The position numbers and the translations under genes are program-made. Below are positions 23,664 to 29,697 of a stretch of DNA of 64,000 nucleotides, in pieces (within the stretch, counting starts at the first letter, position 1; every line of letters starts with the position of its first letter). Origin of the DNA: a virus. A model generated the notes under the pieces. That model was not told the DNA's origin. It saw only the letters and a list, made by a program, of their open reading frames with translations, and ran no database searches. Location: IMG/VR virus record IMGVR_UViG_3300027782_000044, positions 52,501 through 116,500 of that record; one strand, written 5' to 3'.

Positions 23664-24338
23664 ATGACCAACGAACTAGTATCAAGTAAATATACTTTTG
23701 TCTGTGACCCAGATGAATGCGATTGCTTAATAGAACTAACATCATCTGATGGATTTGGATTCCCATCAGGTGTGACTCAACTCACATGCCCGTGTGGCCG
23801 TAAGACCACATTAGTGTCAGTGGAGCATGCTACAATTACATCCTTAAACCAAACGAAAGAAGGAAATACAATGGACGGAATGACAGTAGAAAATCTACCG
23901 CTATCAGATTCAGAGAAGTACAACCCTGACCTATTAGTTACATATAAGGTTATCCGTGGATTCTCGGATGAAACATATGAAACAGATAAGGTTCGCAACA
24001 TTGAATGGGAACTACATAATGCTAGAACTAATTCTAAAGCAGTTTCTTCTCTCCAAAATAAGATTAGCGTAGTTAAAGATATTATTTCTGAGGCATATGC
24101 TGATTCGGAAGACCAAGAAACACTGCAGGCAATTGCCGAGGCACTTGAGATTGAATTAGTTAAGGAAATTGAATGGAGCGCATCTATTGAAGTTAGCGGA
24201 ATTATTACCGTTAATCTACTTGAAGATACTCACTTTGATTTAGATTCAGAAATTGAAGATGCTCTTTATGCTGATTCACATAATGGCAACATTGAAGTTG
24301 TTGACCAAGAAATCTGTAATGTAAGAGAGAACTGCTAA
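23664..24338 (+). CDS. Zinc-ribbon protein fused in frame to a second early protein
   Basis: The frame is open for 224 residues from the ATG at 23664. Residues 1-50 (KYTFVCDPDECDC, then QLTCPCGRK) are a zinc ribbon like those of other small phage proteins. Residues 51-69 (VSVEHATITSLNQTKEGN) are the translation of a complete promoter module including its ribosome site. A second start at 23871, after CGAAAGAAGG, would give a 155-residue acidic protein (MDGMTVENLPLSDSEKYNPD). Either two proteins arise from nested starts, or loss of a stop codon fused two genes. Function unknown. Confidence 0.7.
   Translation: MTNELVSSKYTFVCDPDECDCLIELTSSDGFGFPSGVTQLTCPCGRKTTLVSVEHATITSLNQTKEGNTMDGMTVENLPLSDSEKYNPDLLVTYKVIRGFSDETYETDKVRNIEWELHNARTNSKAVSSLQNKISVVKDIISEAYADSEDQETLQAIAEALEIELVKEIEWSASIEVSGIITVNLLEDTHFDLDSEIEDALYADSHNGNIEVVDQEICNVRENC
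23771..23863 (+). promoter_or_regulatory. Early promoter module 11, inside an open reading frame
   Basis: CRP-like TGTGACTCAACTCACA (23771-23786), GTGTCA (23814-23819), 11 bases, TACAAT (23831-23836), CGAAAGAAGG (23854-23863). All of it is translated in frame by the 23664-24338 gene. Confidence 0.7.
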
Positions 24339-24541
24339 TGTATTTTGAACTTACCGCTCCTAATAGGCTCTCCATGGAGAGGGCCTATTGGGATGCAGAA
24401 ATAAATGGACTAGACCCGCAGCGTATGGCTCCATTGACATTCAACATTGGAACTGGTAGTATTGAGAAAGTAAGTCGCTTACGAGATAAGTATAACTTAA
24501 CTGAATCATACATATCAGACTACGAAACAACAGGCTACTAA
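24338..24541 (+). CDS. Early protein, unknown function
   Basis: A protein of 67 residues (MYFELTAPNRLSMERAYWDA), TAATG-coupled to the preceding gene. A CTCTCCATGGAGAG palindrome flanked by ATAGG/CCTAT (24363-24388) lies within it. No family recognised. Confidence 0.65.
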   Translation: MYFELTAPNRLSMERAYWDAEINGLDPQRMAPLTFNIGTGSIEKVSRLRDKYNLTESYISDYETTGY

Positions 24542-24550
24542 GGAGAAATT

Positions 24551-24697
24551 ATGTCAGAGTATAAAGATGGTTGGGCAGATGGATATAAATTTGCTCGTGA
24601 AGAAATTATGGAGAAATTGTCAGAGATTGATATCAACGACATTGACTCTTGGATTCTTGACCGTCTATCTGAGATGATTGAGGGAGGAAAGCTATGA
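24551..24697 (+). CDS. Early small acidic helical protein
   Basis: A protein of 48 residues (MSEYKDGWADGYKFAREEIM) with an AAGGAGA ribosome site. Helical and acidic. ATGA coupling to the next gene. Confidence 0.65.
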   Translation: MSEYKDGWADGYKFAREEIMEKLSEIDINDIDSWILDRLSEMIEGGKL

Positions 24698-24903
24698 CAA
24701 CGGAAGATCTAACAAGATGGATAGCATGCGACCAATGTGGCACTGCTCAAGCAATGTATATGGTTAAACTAGTAGAAGGTCAACTTTTCTTCTGCGGGCA
24801 CCATTACAATGCAAGCAAGCGTGGCCTTGACAAGGTCTCATATGAAGTGGTAGAATTAAATAAAAAGGAAGAACTAATACCTCAACTAGAAACGGCGGAA
24901 TAA
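24694..24903 (+). CDS. DUF7455-like zinc-ribbon protein
   Basis: A protein of 69 residues with ACDQCGTAQAMYMVKL and LFFCGHHYNAS, the CxxC...CGHH pattern of a small zinc-binding family frequent in actinobacteria and their phages. The tail is acidic. Function unknown. The preceding AGGGAGGAAAG is a strong ribosome site. Confidence 0.75.
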   Translation: MTTEDLTRWIACDQCGTAQAMYMVKLVEGQLFFCGHHYNASKRGLDKVSYEVVELNKKEELIPQLETAE

Positions 24904-24904
24904 A

Positions 24905-25270
24905 ATGGGCGACAGAGCAAACTTTGGATTCAGAGATTCCAAGGAGAATGTACTATTTCTATATGGACACTGGGCTGGATATAATATGCTAGCCAAGTTG
25001 GCCAATGCTGTGCAGGCTGCAGAGCCTCGCTGGCAGGATGAATCATATGCAACACGTATTGCTATATCTAATCTAATTGGAGAAGACTGGACTGAAAAAA
25101 CAGGCTGGGGTATCTACATTAATCAATTAGGAGATAATGAGCATAAGGTGCCTGTTATTGATTGGGCCAACCAAACGTTTACATTGTATGAAGAGGACCT
25201 GAGCACAGTAGTGTTTACTTCGTCCCTCGCAGCATTCGTAGACAAATACAGTCGACTAGTTATGGTATAA
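24905..25270 (+). CDS. Conserved phage protein, unknown function
   Basis: A protein of 121 residues beginning MGDRANFGFRDSKENVLFLY. This N-terminus is familiar from many actinophage hypothetical proteins, but no function is known to me. The 3' end overlaps a TGG-TATAAT promoter-like sequence (25263-25271). Confidence 0.7.
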   Translation: MGDRANFGFRDSKENVLFLYGHWAGYNMLAKLANAVQAAEPRWQDESYATRIAISNLIGEDWTEKTGWGIYINQLGDNEHKVPVIDWANQTFTLYEEDLSTVVFTSSLAAFVDKYSRLVMV

Positions 25271-25271
25271 T
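25263..25271 (+). promoter_or_regulatory. Extended -10 promoter of a putative small RNA
   Basis: TGG (25263-25265, overlapping the last codons) plus TATAAT (25266-25271, spanning the stop codon). A transcript would begin near 25278. Confidence 0.5.
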
Positions 25272-25277
25272 AGTATC

Positions 25278-25424
25278 AGGACTTTGGTCCTGGTTTTAAT
25301 ATAGAAATGAAATGGTGCGTCTATTAGTCTATGGGCCAGGCGCTAAGTAAAGCGGTTTATTTCTTTCGTTGGAAATCAGCAGCCATATTCATACCCCCCA
25401 GCTTTTAGCTGGGGGTTTCTTTTT
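25278..25424 (+). ncRNA. Putative structured small RNA
   Basis: About 147 bases between an extended -10 box and a strong terminator, with no convincing gene. Foldable parts: CAGGAC/GTCCTG (25277-25292), an outer stem pairing AATGGTGC with GCAGCCATATT, and inner hairpins CGCT/AGCG and ATTTC/GAAAT. The arrangement is clover-like but does not fit a tRNA. A 12-codon frame (MVRLLVYGPGAK) lies inside. Confidence 0.5.
25395..25424 (+). terminator. Strong Rho-independent terminator
   Basis: Nine-base-pair stem CCCCCAGCT/AGCTGGGGG with a TTT loop, followed by TTTCTTTTT. Confidence 0.92.
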
Positions 25425-25592
25425 GCCCGCAAAGACTTGAGGGTAGCATATTGTTCTTACGACTGTCAAATATATTTCCCAGGAATTTGTGTGATCTTGA
25501 CCACAAAGCTGAATAATGTGGCATGTATCACATGCCAATTCTATTCCATTTGTCAGTGGTCCATTGTATAATTGGAACATATCAACGAAAGG
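25425..25592 (+). promoter_or_regulatory. Early promoter module 12
   Basis: GCCCGCAAAG (25425), CRP-like TGTGATCTTGACCACA (25490-25505, one mismatch), inverted repeat GGCATGT-ATC-ACATGCC (25520-25536), TTGTCA (25550-25555), 11 bases, TATAAT (25567-25572), CGAAAGG (25586-25592). Confidence 0.75.
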
Positions 25593-25599
25593 ATATAAA

Positions 25600-26334
25600 A
25601 TGCCAAATTGGGTATTTAATGGATTAACTATTGAAGGTAATCCTGAGCAAGTAAAATCTCTAATCAAGCAAATGAATAAGCCATTTGTTTATTCTATCAC
25701 TGCAGTAGGTGATTTGTCATATGATGTTAAGCAGACTAAGTATGTTAATCCTATCTTTGCTTTTCATAATATCTATAACTATAGAGATGCTGGTATTACT
25801 GATGAGGTATATCATGGACAGCCTCCTCGTTCCACCGATTTTTCTCAGGCAATGAAGTTTGAAACCAATGACTGGTACAACTTCAATGTGCGTGAGTGGG
25901 GAACCAAATGGGATGTTGCTGTAGCCGAGGATAATGTTTATCCTGACACAACTATTGAAGAAGCCGAGAACGGTGAGAACTATGTAGTCCATTACAACTT
26001 TAACACTGCATGGTCACGACCTCTTGGTGCTATATCTAAACTATCTGCACAATACCCAACACTACTATTTACTTTATCATATGAAGAAGAAACAGGTTGG
26101 GGTGGAGAAATGGAATTCCTCCGTGGTGAAGTTATCTCAGAATCAGAATACGATAACATGTGCCGTGATTGTGATGCAACTGACCAAATGGAATACTGCG
26201 ACAATGATTGCGGTGAAATCTGTAGCAACTGCAACTGGCTTGGCGAGGCAGACCTAGAGGCTGTCGCAATTTGTCAGACCCATAAGATATACTTAGACAC
26301 TAAAGTACCCGAATATAGAAAGGCGGAAGCATAA
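25600..26334 (+). CDS. Api92-like (DUF1281-type) protein with C-terminal zinc cluster
   Basis: A protein of 244 residues from the ATG at 25600, set by CGAAAGG. The N-terminal 180 residues follow the ferredoxin-like Api92/YubB pattern: MPNWVFNGLTIEGNPEQ, REWGTKWDV, FNTAWSRPLGAISKLS and LLFTLSYEEETGWGGEM. Residues 190-222 add a cysteine cluster (CRDCDATDQMEYCDNDCG, then ICSNC) that probably binds zinc. Family members occur on plasmids and phages; function unknown. The last 20 codons contain the promoter of the next gene. Confidence 0.78.
   Translation: MPNWVFNGLTIEGNPEQVKSLIKQMNKPFVYSITAVGDLSYDVKQTKYVNPIFAFHNIYNYRDAGITDEVYHGQPPRSTDFSQAMKFETNDWYNFNVREWGTKWDVAVAEDNVYPDTTIEEAENGENYVVHYNFNTAWSRPLGAISKLSAQYPTLLFTLSYEEETGWGGEMEFLRGEVISESEYDNMCRDCDATDQMEYCDNDCGEICSNCNWLGEADLEAVAICQTHKIYLDTKVPEYRKAEA
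26271..26326 (+). promoter_or_regulatory. Early promoter module 13, inside a coding sequence
   Basis: TTGTCA (26271-26276), 11 bases, TATACT (26288-26293), AGAAAGGCGG (26317-26326), all within the 3' end of the Api92-like gene and immediately upstream of the ATG at 26334. Confidence 0.65.
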
Positions 26335-26546
26335 TGGAACCATTTACAGATACAGTAGGAGAACATATCCTTGGAGCAATTCAAGTAGATATTGAGCAAC
26401 ATCTCTTTGAACAATGGAATGATAAGAATTTAGATGAGGGTAGCGATTATGCTGAATATATGTTCATGCAATTTGCTCCTGATAACTTAAAACAATCATA
26501 CAATGAGTATTATGGTTATATTGAAGGAGATGATTTCTGCTTATGA
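26334..26546 (+). CDS. Early acidic protein
   Basis: A protein of 70 residues (MEPFTDTVGEHILGAIQVDI), acidic, helical, rich in Asp/Glu/Tyr. Starts 7 bases after AGAAAGGCGG and overlaps the next gene. Confidence 0.65.
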   Translation: MEPFTDTVGEHILGAIQVDIEQHLFEQWNDKNLDEGSDYAEYMFMQFAPDNLKQSYNEYYGYIEGDDFCL

Positions 26547-26689
26547 TTACCAGCCAAGAACTAATTGATTATATCTATGATGACAACTTAATCCATTTTG
26601 ACGACAGAGATACATCAGATGATTGTGATTGTCACATTCATATAACATTAAACACTATGGTTAAATATATGGAGGCAATTGAATGCTAG
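26543..26689 (+). CDS. Early small acidic protein
   Basis: A protein of 48 residues (MITSQELIDYIYDDNLIHFD). Contains CDCHIHI, a possible metal site. ATGA and ATGCTAG overlaps link it to both neighbours. Confidence 0.6.
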   Translation: MITSQELIDYIYDDNLIHFDDRDTSDDCDCHIHITLNTMVKYMEAIEC

Positions 26690-26856
26690 GTTATACTAAA
26701 ACAGATCTTGATGAGATGATTAACTCAGTACATGATGCTAAGTTATTTTATCTTAGGACCCCGTCCGATTTAATGGACAAGTCATTATTAACTGAAGGTT
26801 TGTTAAAAACAAATGATTTCCTCCAGGGGTTATGGGCGGAGGGTTACTTTGACTAA
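26683..26856 (+). CDS. Early small protein
   Basis: A protein of 57 residues (MLGYTKTDLDEMINSVHDAK), helical. Overlaps the previous stop by 7 bases. Function unknown. Confidence 0.6.
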   Translation: MLGYTKTDLDEMINSVHDAKLFYLRTPSDLMDKSLLTEGLLKTNDFLQGLWAEGYFD

Positions 26857-27055
26857 GTCATCACACTTCATAGAATATATGAAGATACATTTAATTAGTC
26901 TTAACCAGGATTTAGAGGATGCAAGAAACAATGAACCTTTAGATGAAGATGAATATTGGGAATCAGATTCATTCTATATGGGAGCAATTGACGCAACCGA
27001 ACATTTATTGTCAGTGGCAACTGATATAATGATTAATAACGAAAGGGTATATTAA
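26849..27055 (+). CDS. Early acidic protein (TTG start)
   Basis: A protein of 68 residues (MTKSSHFIEYMKIHLISLNQ). The TTG at 26849 is preferred because GGCGGAGGG lies 5 bases upstream; an ATG at 26813 is buried in the preceding gene. The 3' end contains promoter module 14. Confidence 0.6.
   Translation: MTKSSHFIEYMKIHLISLNQDLEDARNNEPLDEDEYWESDSFYMGAIDATEHLLSVATDIMINNERVY
27008..27047 (+). promoter_or_regulatory. Early promoter module 14, inside a coding sequence
   Basis: TTGTCA (27008-27013), 11 bases, TATAAT (27025-27030), CGAAAGGG (27040-27047), within the 3' end of the preceding gene. Confidence 0.7.
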
Positions 27056-27327
27056 TGAACTCAGAAGACATTGGGCTCCCGCCCCATTTGCAACGCTTGG
27101 TCAATGCAGGTGTTAGTGGATTAGATATAATGCACGGTGAACTAAAGAATCTAATGCTAATTGCCGAGCAGGAACTAGCAGACGCAATTGAACGGGAAGA
27201 AGAGTCAGGCGAGGCTATGGACTCTATGGTCCGTACAGAATGCGAAGGCGCACTAGATACCTTGGTTTTACTATACCAACTAACATACGACCTATCATTT
27301 GCGATTGGAGCACGAGATGAAGCCTGA
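27055..27327 (+). CDS. Early acidic helical protein
   Basis: A protein of 90 residues (MNSEDIGLPPHLQRLVNAGV), likely an all-helical bundle. TAATG overlap with the upstream gene. Function unknown. Confidence 0.7.
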   Translation: MNSEDIGLPPHLQRLVNAGVSGLDIMHGELKNLMLIAEQELADAIEREEESGEAMDSMVRTECEGALDTLVLLYQLTYDLSFAIGARDEA

Positions 27328-27631
27328 CGATAAAGATAAACTAAACAAGTGTTTAGAGATTCTAGACAGCACTGACCTAGGTCTATCATTAGTTTGGCTA
27401 TGGACATGGTCAACAATTAATAACATCCTAGAGGATGACACCTATGTTGCCAAGGTAACCCAAGATGACATGTGGAACCACCTGTGTGAGGCTGTGGAGG
27501 CTGGACAAGGCTTCTCCTTGGAATGGGGCGCCGAACAACATCAGGAAGAAGTTTTAGATTGGATGATGAACAGGGATTACATCGTAGACCCTGATGATGA
27601 GGAAGAGGAGGACGAAGATGAAGATGAGTGA
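27317..27631 (+). CDS. Early acidic protein with poly-Asp/Glu tail
   Basis: A protein of 104 residues from the ATG at 27317, chosen for the TTGGAG site 7 bases upstream. The C-terminus is a run of Asp/Glu (DPDDEEEEDEDEDE). Acidic tails occur in DNA mimics and chaperone-like proteins; no family is recognised. Confidence 0.7.
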   Translation: MKPDDKDKLNKCLEILDSTDLGLSLVWLWTWSTINNILEDDTYVAKVTQDDMWNHLCEAVEAGQGFSLEWGAEQHQEEVLDWMMNRDYIVDPDDEEEEDEDEDE

Positions 27632-27761
27632 TAAGTACTTAAACGATCAACTTAGTAAAGCCCAAAAGCTTTTGTGGGGTGGGTCCGAAACAGAAAACAT
27701 CGAGGCCCATAACATCATTGCTAAACTAATTAAAGAAAAGATAGAACAGGTGGAACTATGA
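27618..27761 (+). CDS. Early small protein
   Basis: A protein of 47 residues (MKMSDKYLNDQLSKAQKLLW). The ribosome site GAGGAGG is also the sequence encoding the acidic tail of the previous protein. ATGA coupling to the next gene. Confidence 0.6.
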   Translation: MKMSDKYLNDQLSKAQKLLWGGSETENIEAHNIIAKLIKEKIEQVEL

Positions 27762-27940
27762 GTAAAGAGTTTAAAGTCTATGGAGACATTATTCAGGAGT
27801 ACTACATTGTAGTAGAAGCCAAAGATAGTGATGAAGCATGGTACAAAGCAGTAGCCACACCTAAAAAGGAATGGAAAAAGGGTACCACTCGCAAGGACAA
27901 GATAGAACCTTATCAAGTAGAAGAACTAACAACTGAATAA
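27758..27940 (+). CDS. Early protein, unknown function
   Basis: A protein of 60 residues (MSKEFKVYGDIIQEYYIVVE), with a strand-helix pattern DIIQEYYIVVEAKDSDEAWY. A CCGTTATG/CATAACGG inverted repeat (27953-27979) lies just downstream. Confidence 0.65.
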   Translation: MSKEFKVYGDIIQEYYIVVEAKDSDEAWYKAVATPKKEWKKGTTRKDKIEPYQVEELTTE

Positions 27941-28024
27941 AGATAGGTTGGGCCGTTATGGACAATTCGGACATAACGGTCATAATCTAAGGGCACGGGC
28001 AAAAATATTGCTTTACGTACCCTA

Positions 28025-28053
28025 TTTACAAATCCCCGAAATTCATATATAAT
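28025..28053 (+). promoter_or_regulatory. Strong sigma-70 promoter of the mini-Lsr2 gene
   Basis: TTTACA (28025-28030), 17-base spacer, TATAAT (28048-28053). It lacks the TGTCAG element and so belongs to a different class from the early modules. Confidence 0.75.
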
Positions 28054-28086
28054 ATATATAACAAAGATCTAGAAAGGATCAAACAA

Positions 28087-28236
28087 ATGACAACATCAAC
28101 AACAACTCGTGAATACCTAAAGACCCAGGGCATTGCTGTGGGCAAGCGTGGTCGCTTCTCAGCTGCAGCTCTAGGAGTTATCAGCAAGGCTGTGCAAGAC
28201 GGAGTAGTCTTCTCAGACAAGAAGAACGCCAAGTAA
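28087..28236 (+). CDS. Lsr2 C-terminal-domain-like small DNA-binding protein
   Basis: A protein of 49 residues (MTTSTTTREYLKTQGIAVGK). REYLKTQG...VGKRGRFSAAALG resembles the C-terminal DNA-binding domain of actinobacterial Lsr2 (REWAxxxG...SxRGRIPxxV), including the RGR motif (residues 21-23) that inserts into the AT-rich minor groove. There is no dimerisation domain. Base composition is more GC-rich than its neighbours, and it has a near-consensus promoter and ribosome site, suggesting high expression. It could compete with, or mimic, host xenogeneic silencing. Confidence 0.6.
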   Translation: MTTSTTTREYLKTQGIAVGKRGRFSAAALGVISKAVQDGVVFSDKKNAK

Positions 28237-28248
28237 TAAACTAAGTGT

Positions 28249-28291
28249 GGGGACCCTCCTCTCGTGGGAAACGGGAAAGGGGAGGGTCCTC
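28249..28291 (+). terminator. Strong stem-loop, possible terminator
   Basis: Eleven-base-pair stem pairing 28249-28259 (GGGGACCCTCC) with 28281-28291. The following CGCTTCATTT is only weakly T-rich. Confidence 0.5.
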
Positions 28292-28304
28292 GCTTCATTT
28301 ACAA

Positions 28305-28343
28305 ATGTCAGTGGTCAATGGTATAATCAAAACGAAAGGCGGA
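28305..28343 (+). promoter_or_regulatory. Early promoter module 15
   Basis: ATGTCA (28305-28310), 11 bases, TATAAT (28322-28327), CGAAAGGCGGA (28333-28343). Spacing from -10 to ribosome site is the shortest of the set. Confidence 0.75.
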
Positions 28344-28348
28344 ACTCA

Positions 28349-28693
28349 ATGGCTAAAGCAAACGAATTCAAAGCAGCAGAAAAACTAACAGACTATCTAA
28401 ACAATGCTAACTTCTCACCTGCCGTAATGGCAAATGTATTAACAACTGAACATACCTTGTATACCCAAGACAGACTAATGGAACTAGTTAGATATATTAT
28501 CCAATACAATTCCCTTAGATTAAAGTCAGAATGGGATAAGGGATATACATCCGAAGGATTGCTTTTAGCAGATGCGCTCAATGATATGCTGGAAGCAAAA
28601 TATGGAGCGGTGGATAGAAACCTAACAATAGACTCCTTGAAAGAAACAAGAGTAAGAGACCCTAAATATATAATGGATCTAGATTCATTCTAA
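28349..28693 (+). CDS. Early helical protein, unknown function
   Basis: A protein of 114 residues (MAKANEFKAAEKLTDYLNNA), from the ATG set by CGAAAGGCGGA. All-helical and charged. Last plus-strand gene; a terminator follows directly. Confidence 0.75.
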   Translation: MAKANEFKAAEKLTDYLNNANFSPAVMANVLTTEHTLYTQDRLMELVRYIIQYNSLRLKSEWDKGYTSEGLLLADALNDMLEAKYGAVDRNLTIDSLKETRVRDPKYIMDLDSF

Positions 28694-28708
28694 GATAACT
28701 TCCCCTAT

Positions 28709-28746
28709 GGGGCATATGGCTTTAATTAGCTGTATGTCCCATTTTT
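28709..28746 (+). terminator. Rho-independent terminator ending the plus-strand block
   Basis: Thirteen-base-pair stem with three G-U pairs (28709-28721 with 28728-28740), loop TTAATT, then ATTTTT. Confidence 0.75.
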
Positions 28747-28967
28747 GTATGCCCATCTTATGGGCCAAATTTTTGCTTTACGAAGCATATAAAAAACCCC
28801 TGGAAATTGTATACATATCGATCAAAATCTGTCAATATCTGCATAGAATATCTCATTATATGAGACAAATAATGCAGAATTAGACATAATTTTTTGCCAT
28901 AAATATGGGCCAAAATTGCTCTTTACGACCAAATAAAAAAATTTCCTGGAATTTTATATGAAAGCTA

Positions 28968-29130
28968 TTGACAAATATTGGCCAATATGCTTTATATGGG
29001 CGCTATTGACATTACGTCCCATCATATGATATGCTCAATTACATACATATGTTTAGATAGTTATAATGATAGTATTTGGATCTAAATTGATAGTATGATT
29101 CTCCACTTTACTCCACAATACTCCACTAAA
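28968..29130 (+). promoter_or_regulatory. Stacked promoters and repeats in the non-coding boundary region
   Basis: The stretch 28747-29200 holds no gene. It has TTGACA (28968) -17- TTTATA (28991) with the 14-bp palindrome ATATTGGCCAATAT (28975-28988) between the boxes, TTGACA (29006) -18- TATGCT (29030), and TTACAT (29039) -17- TATAAT (29062). Then come three 10-bp repeats CTCCACNNNA (29101-29130). Two GGGCCAAA...TTTACGA blocks and TTCCTGGAATTTT (28944) resemble the early modules. Confidence 0.5.
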
Positions 29131-29200
29131 TAAGCCTATAGGAGGCTGATACAAGGGAGATTAAGGGGAGGGGGATATAGTAGTTAGCTCCTACTTTGCT

Positions 29201-29383
29201 CTATTTGCAAGATACGCAGTAATATGGAGCACGAAGGTTTTCTGGAGCAGTATATCCTGTTCGAGCACATTTGTGACATGTAGCTTTAATTAGATTAGAT
29301 TGCTCTATATCAAAAGTAAATGATCTTGTGTAATAGATCTTAGTTAAATACCATGTAATGGCTATGGCTAGTATAGTTATCAT
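29201..29383 (-). CDS. Membrane-anchored zinc-ribbon protein
   Basis: A protein of 60 residues. An N-terminal transmembrane segment (MITILAIAITWYLTKIYY) is followed by a cytoplasmic or external ribbon with CHKC and CVSC pairs. The ATG lies 6 bases after a TATAAT with no ribosome site between them, so the message is probably leaderless. Function unknown. Confidence 0.7.
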   Translation of the reverse strand: MITILAIAITWYLTKIYYTRSFTFDIEQSNLIKATCHKCARTGYTAPENLRAPYYCVSCK

Positions 29384-29389
29384 TCATCT

Positions 29390-29419
29390 ATTATATCACT
29401 CCTATATAATCTTAGTCAA
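29390..29419 (-). promoter_or_regulatory. Leaderless-type promoter
   Basis: Minus strand TTGACT (29419-29414), 18-base spacer, TATAAT (29395-29390), 6 bases, ATG (29383). Confidence 0.65.
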
Positions 29420-29605
29420 CTAAGACTCTAATTGTCTGCCTATTTGTGCAGCTTTCTTTCTTACCTTGTCTGCTGATTCTATGGTATGTTCAATTGATTG
29501 TTGAAAGGATTTGCACATTTTGCAGAGATCGAGCATATCTGGATATTTAGCCCATGCTGCTCTATTTGTCTCTATTGAACATGTCTTGCACATTGGAGTA
29601 TTCAT
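29420..29605 (-). CDS. Small zinc-finger protein
   Basis: A protein of 61 residues (MNTPMCKTCSIETNRAAWAK) with CKTC and CKMC pairs followed by a charged helix. Function unknown. Confidence 0.7.
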   Translation of the reverse strand: MNTPMCKTCSIETNRAAWAKYPDMLDLCKMCKSFQQSIEHTIESADKVRKKAAQIGRQLES

Positions 29606-29697
29606 GTTATGTCTTTCTATAGTAAACGAGGATGTTTATCCCTATAGTACTATTGTACTCTATTGGATCCCCGCCTAAAGGCTAATGGCTAGGGCTA

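Noticed and set aside
23501-23689. 62-residue plus-strand frame over the tRNA-Asp gene
   Set aside because: It is simply the tRNA and the following promoter read in frame.
25309-25390. Unusual tRNA in the gap after 25270
   Set aside because: No T-loop GTTCGA-type motif and stems are too short; described instead as a possible small RNA.
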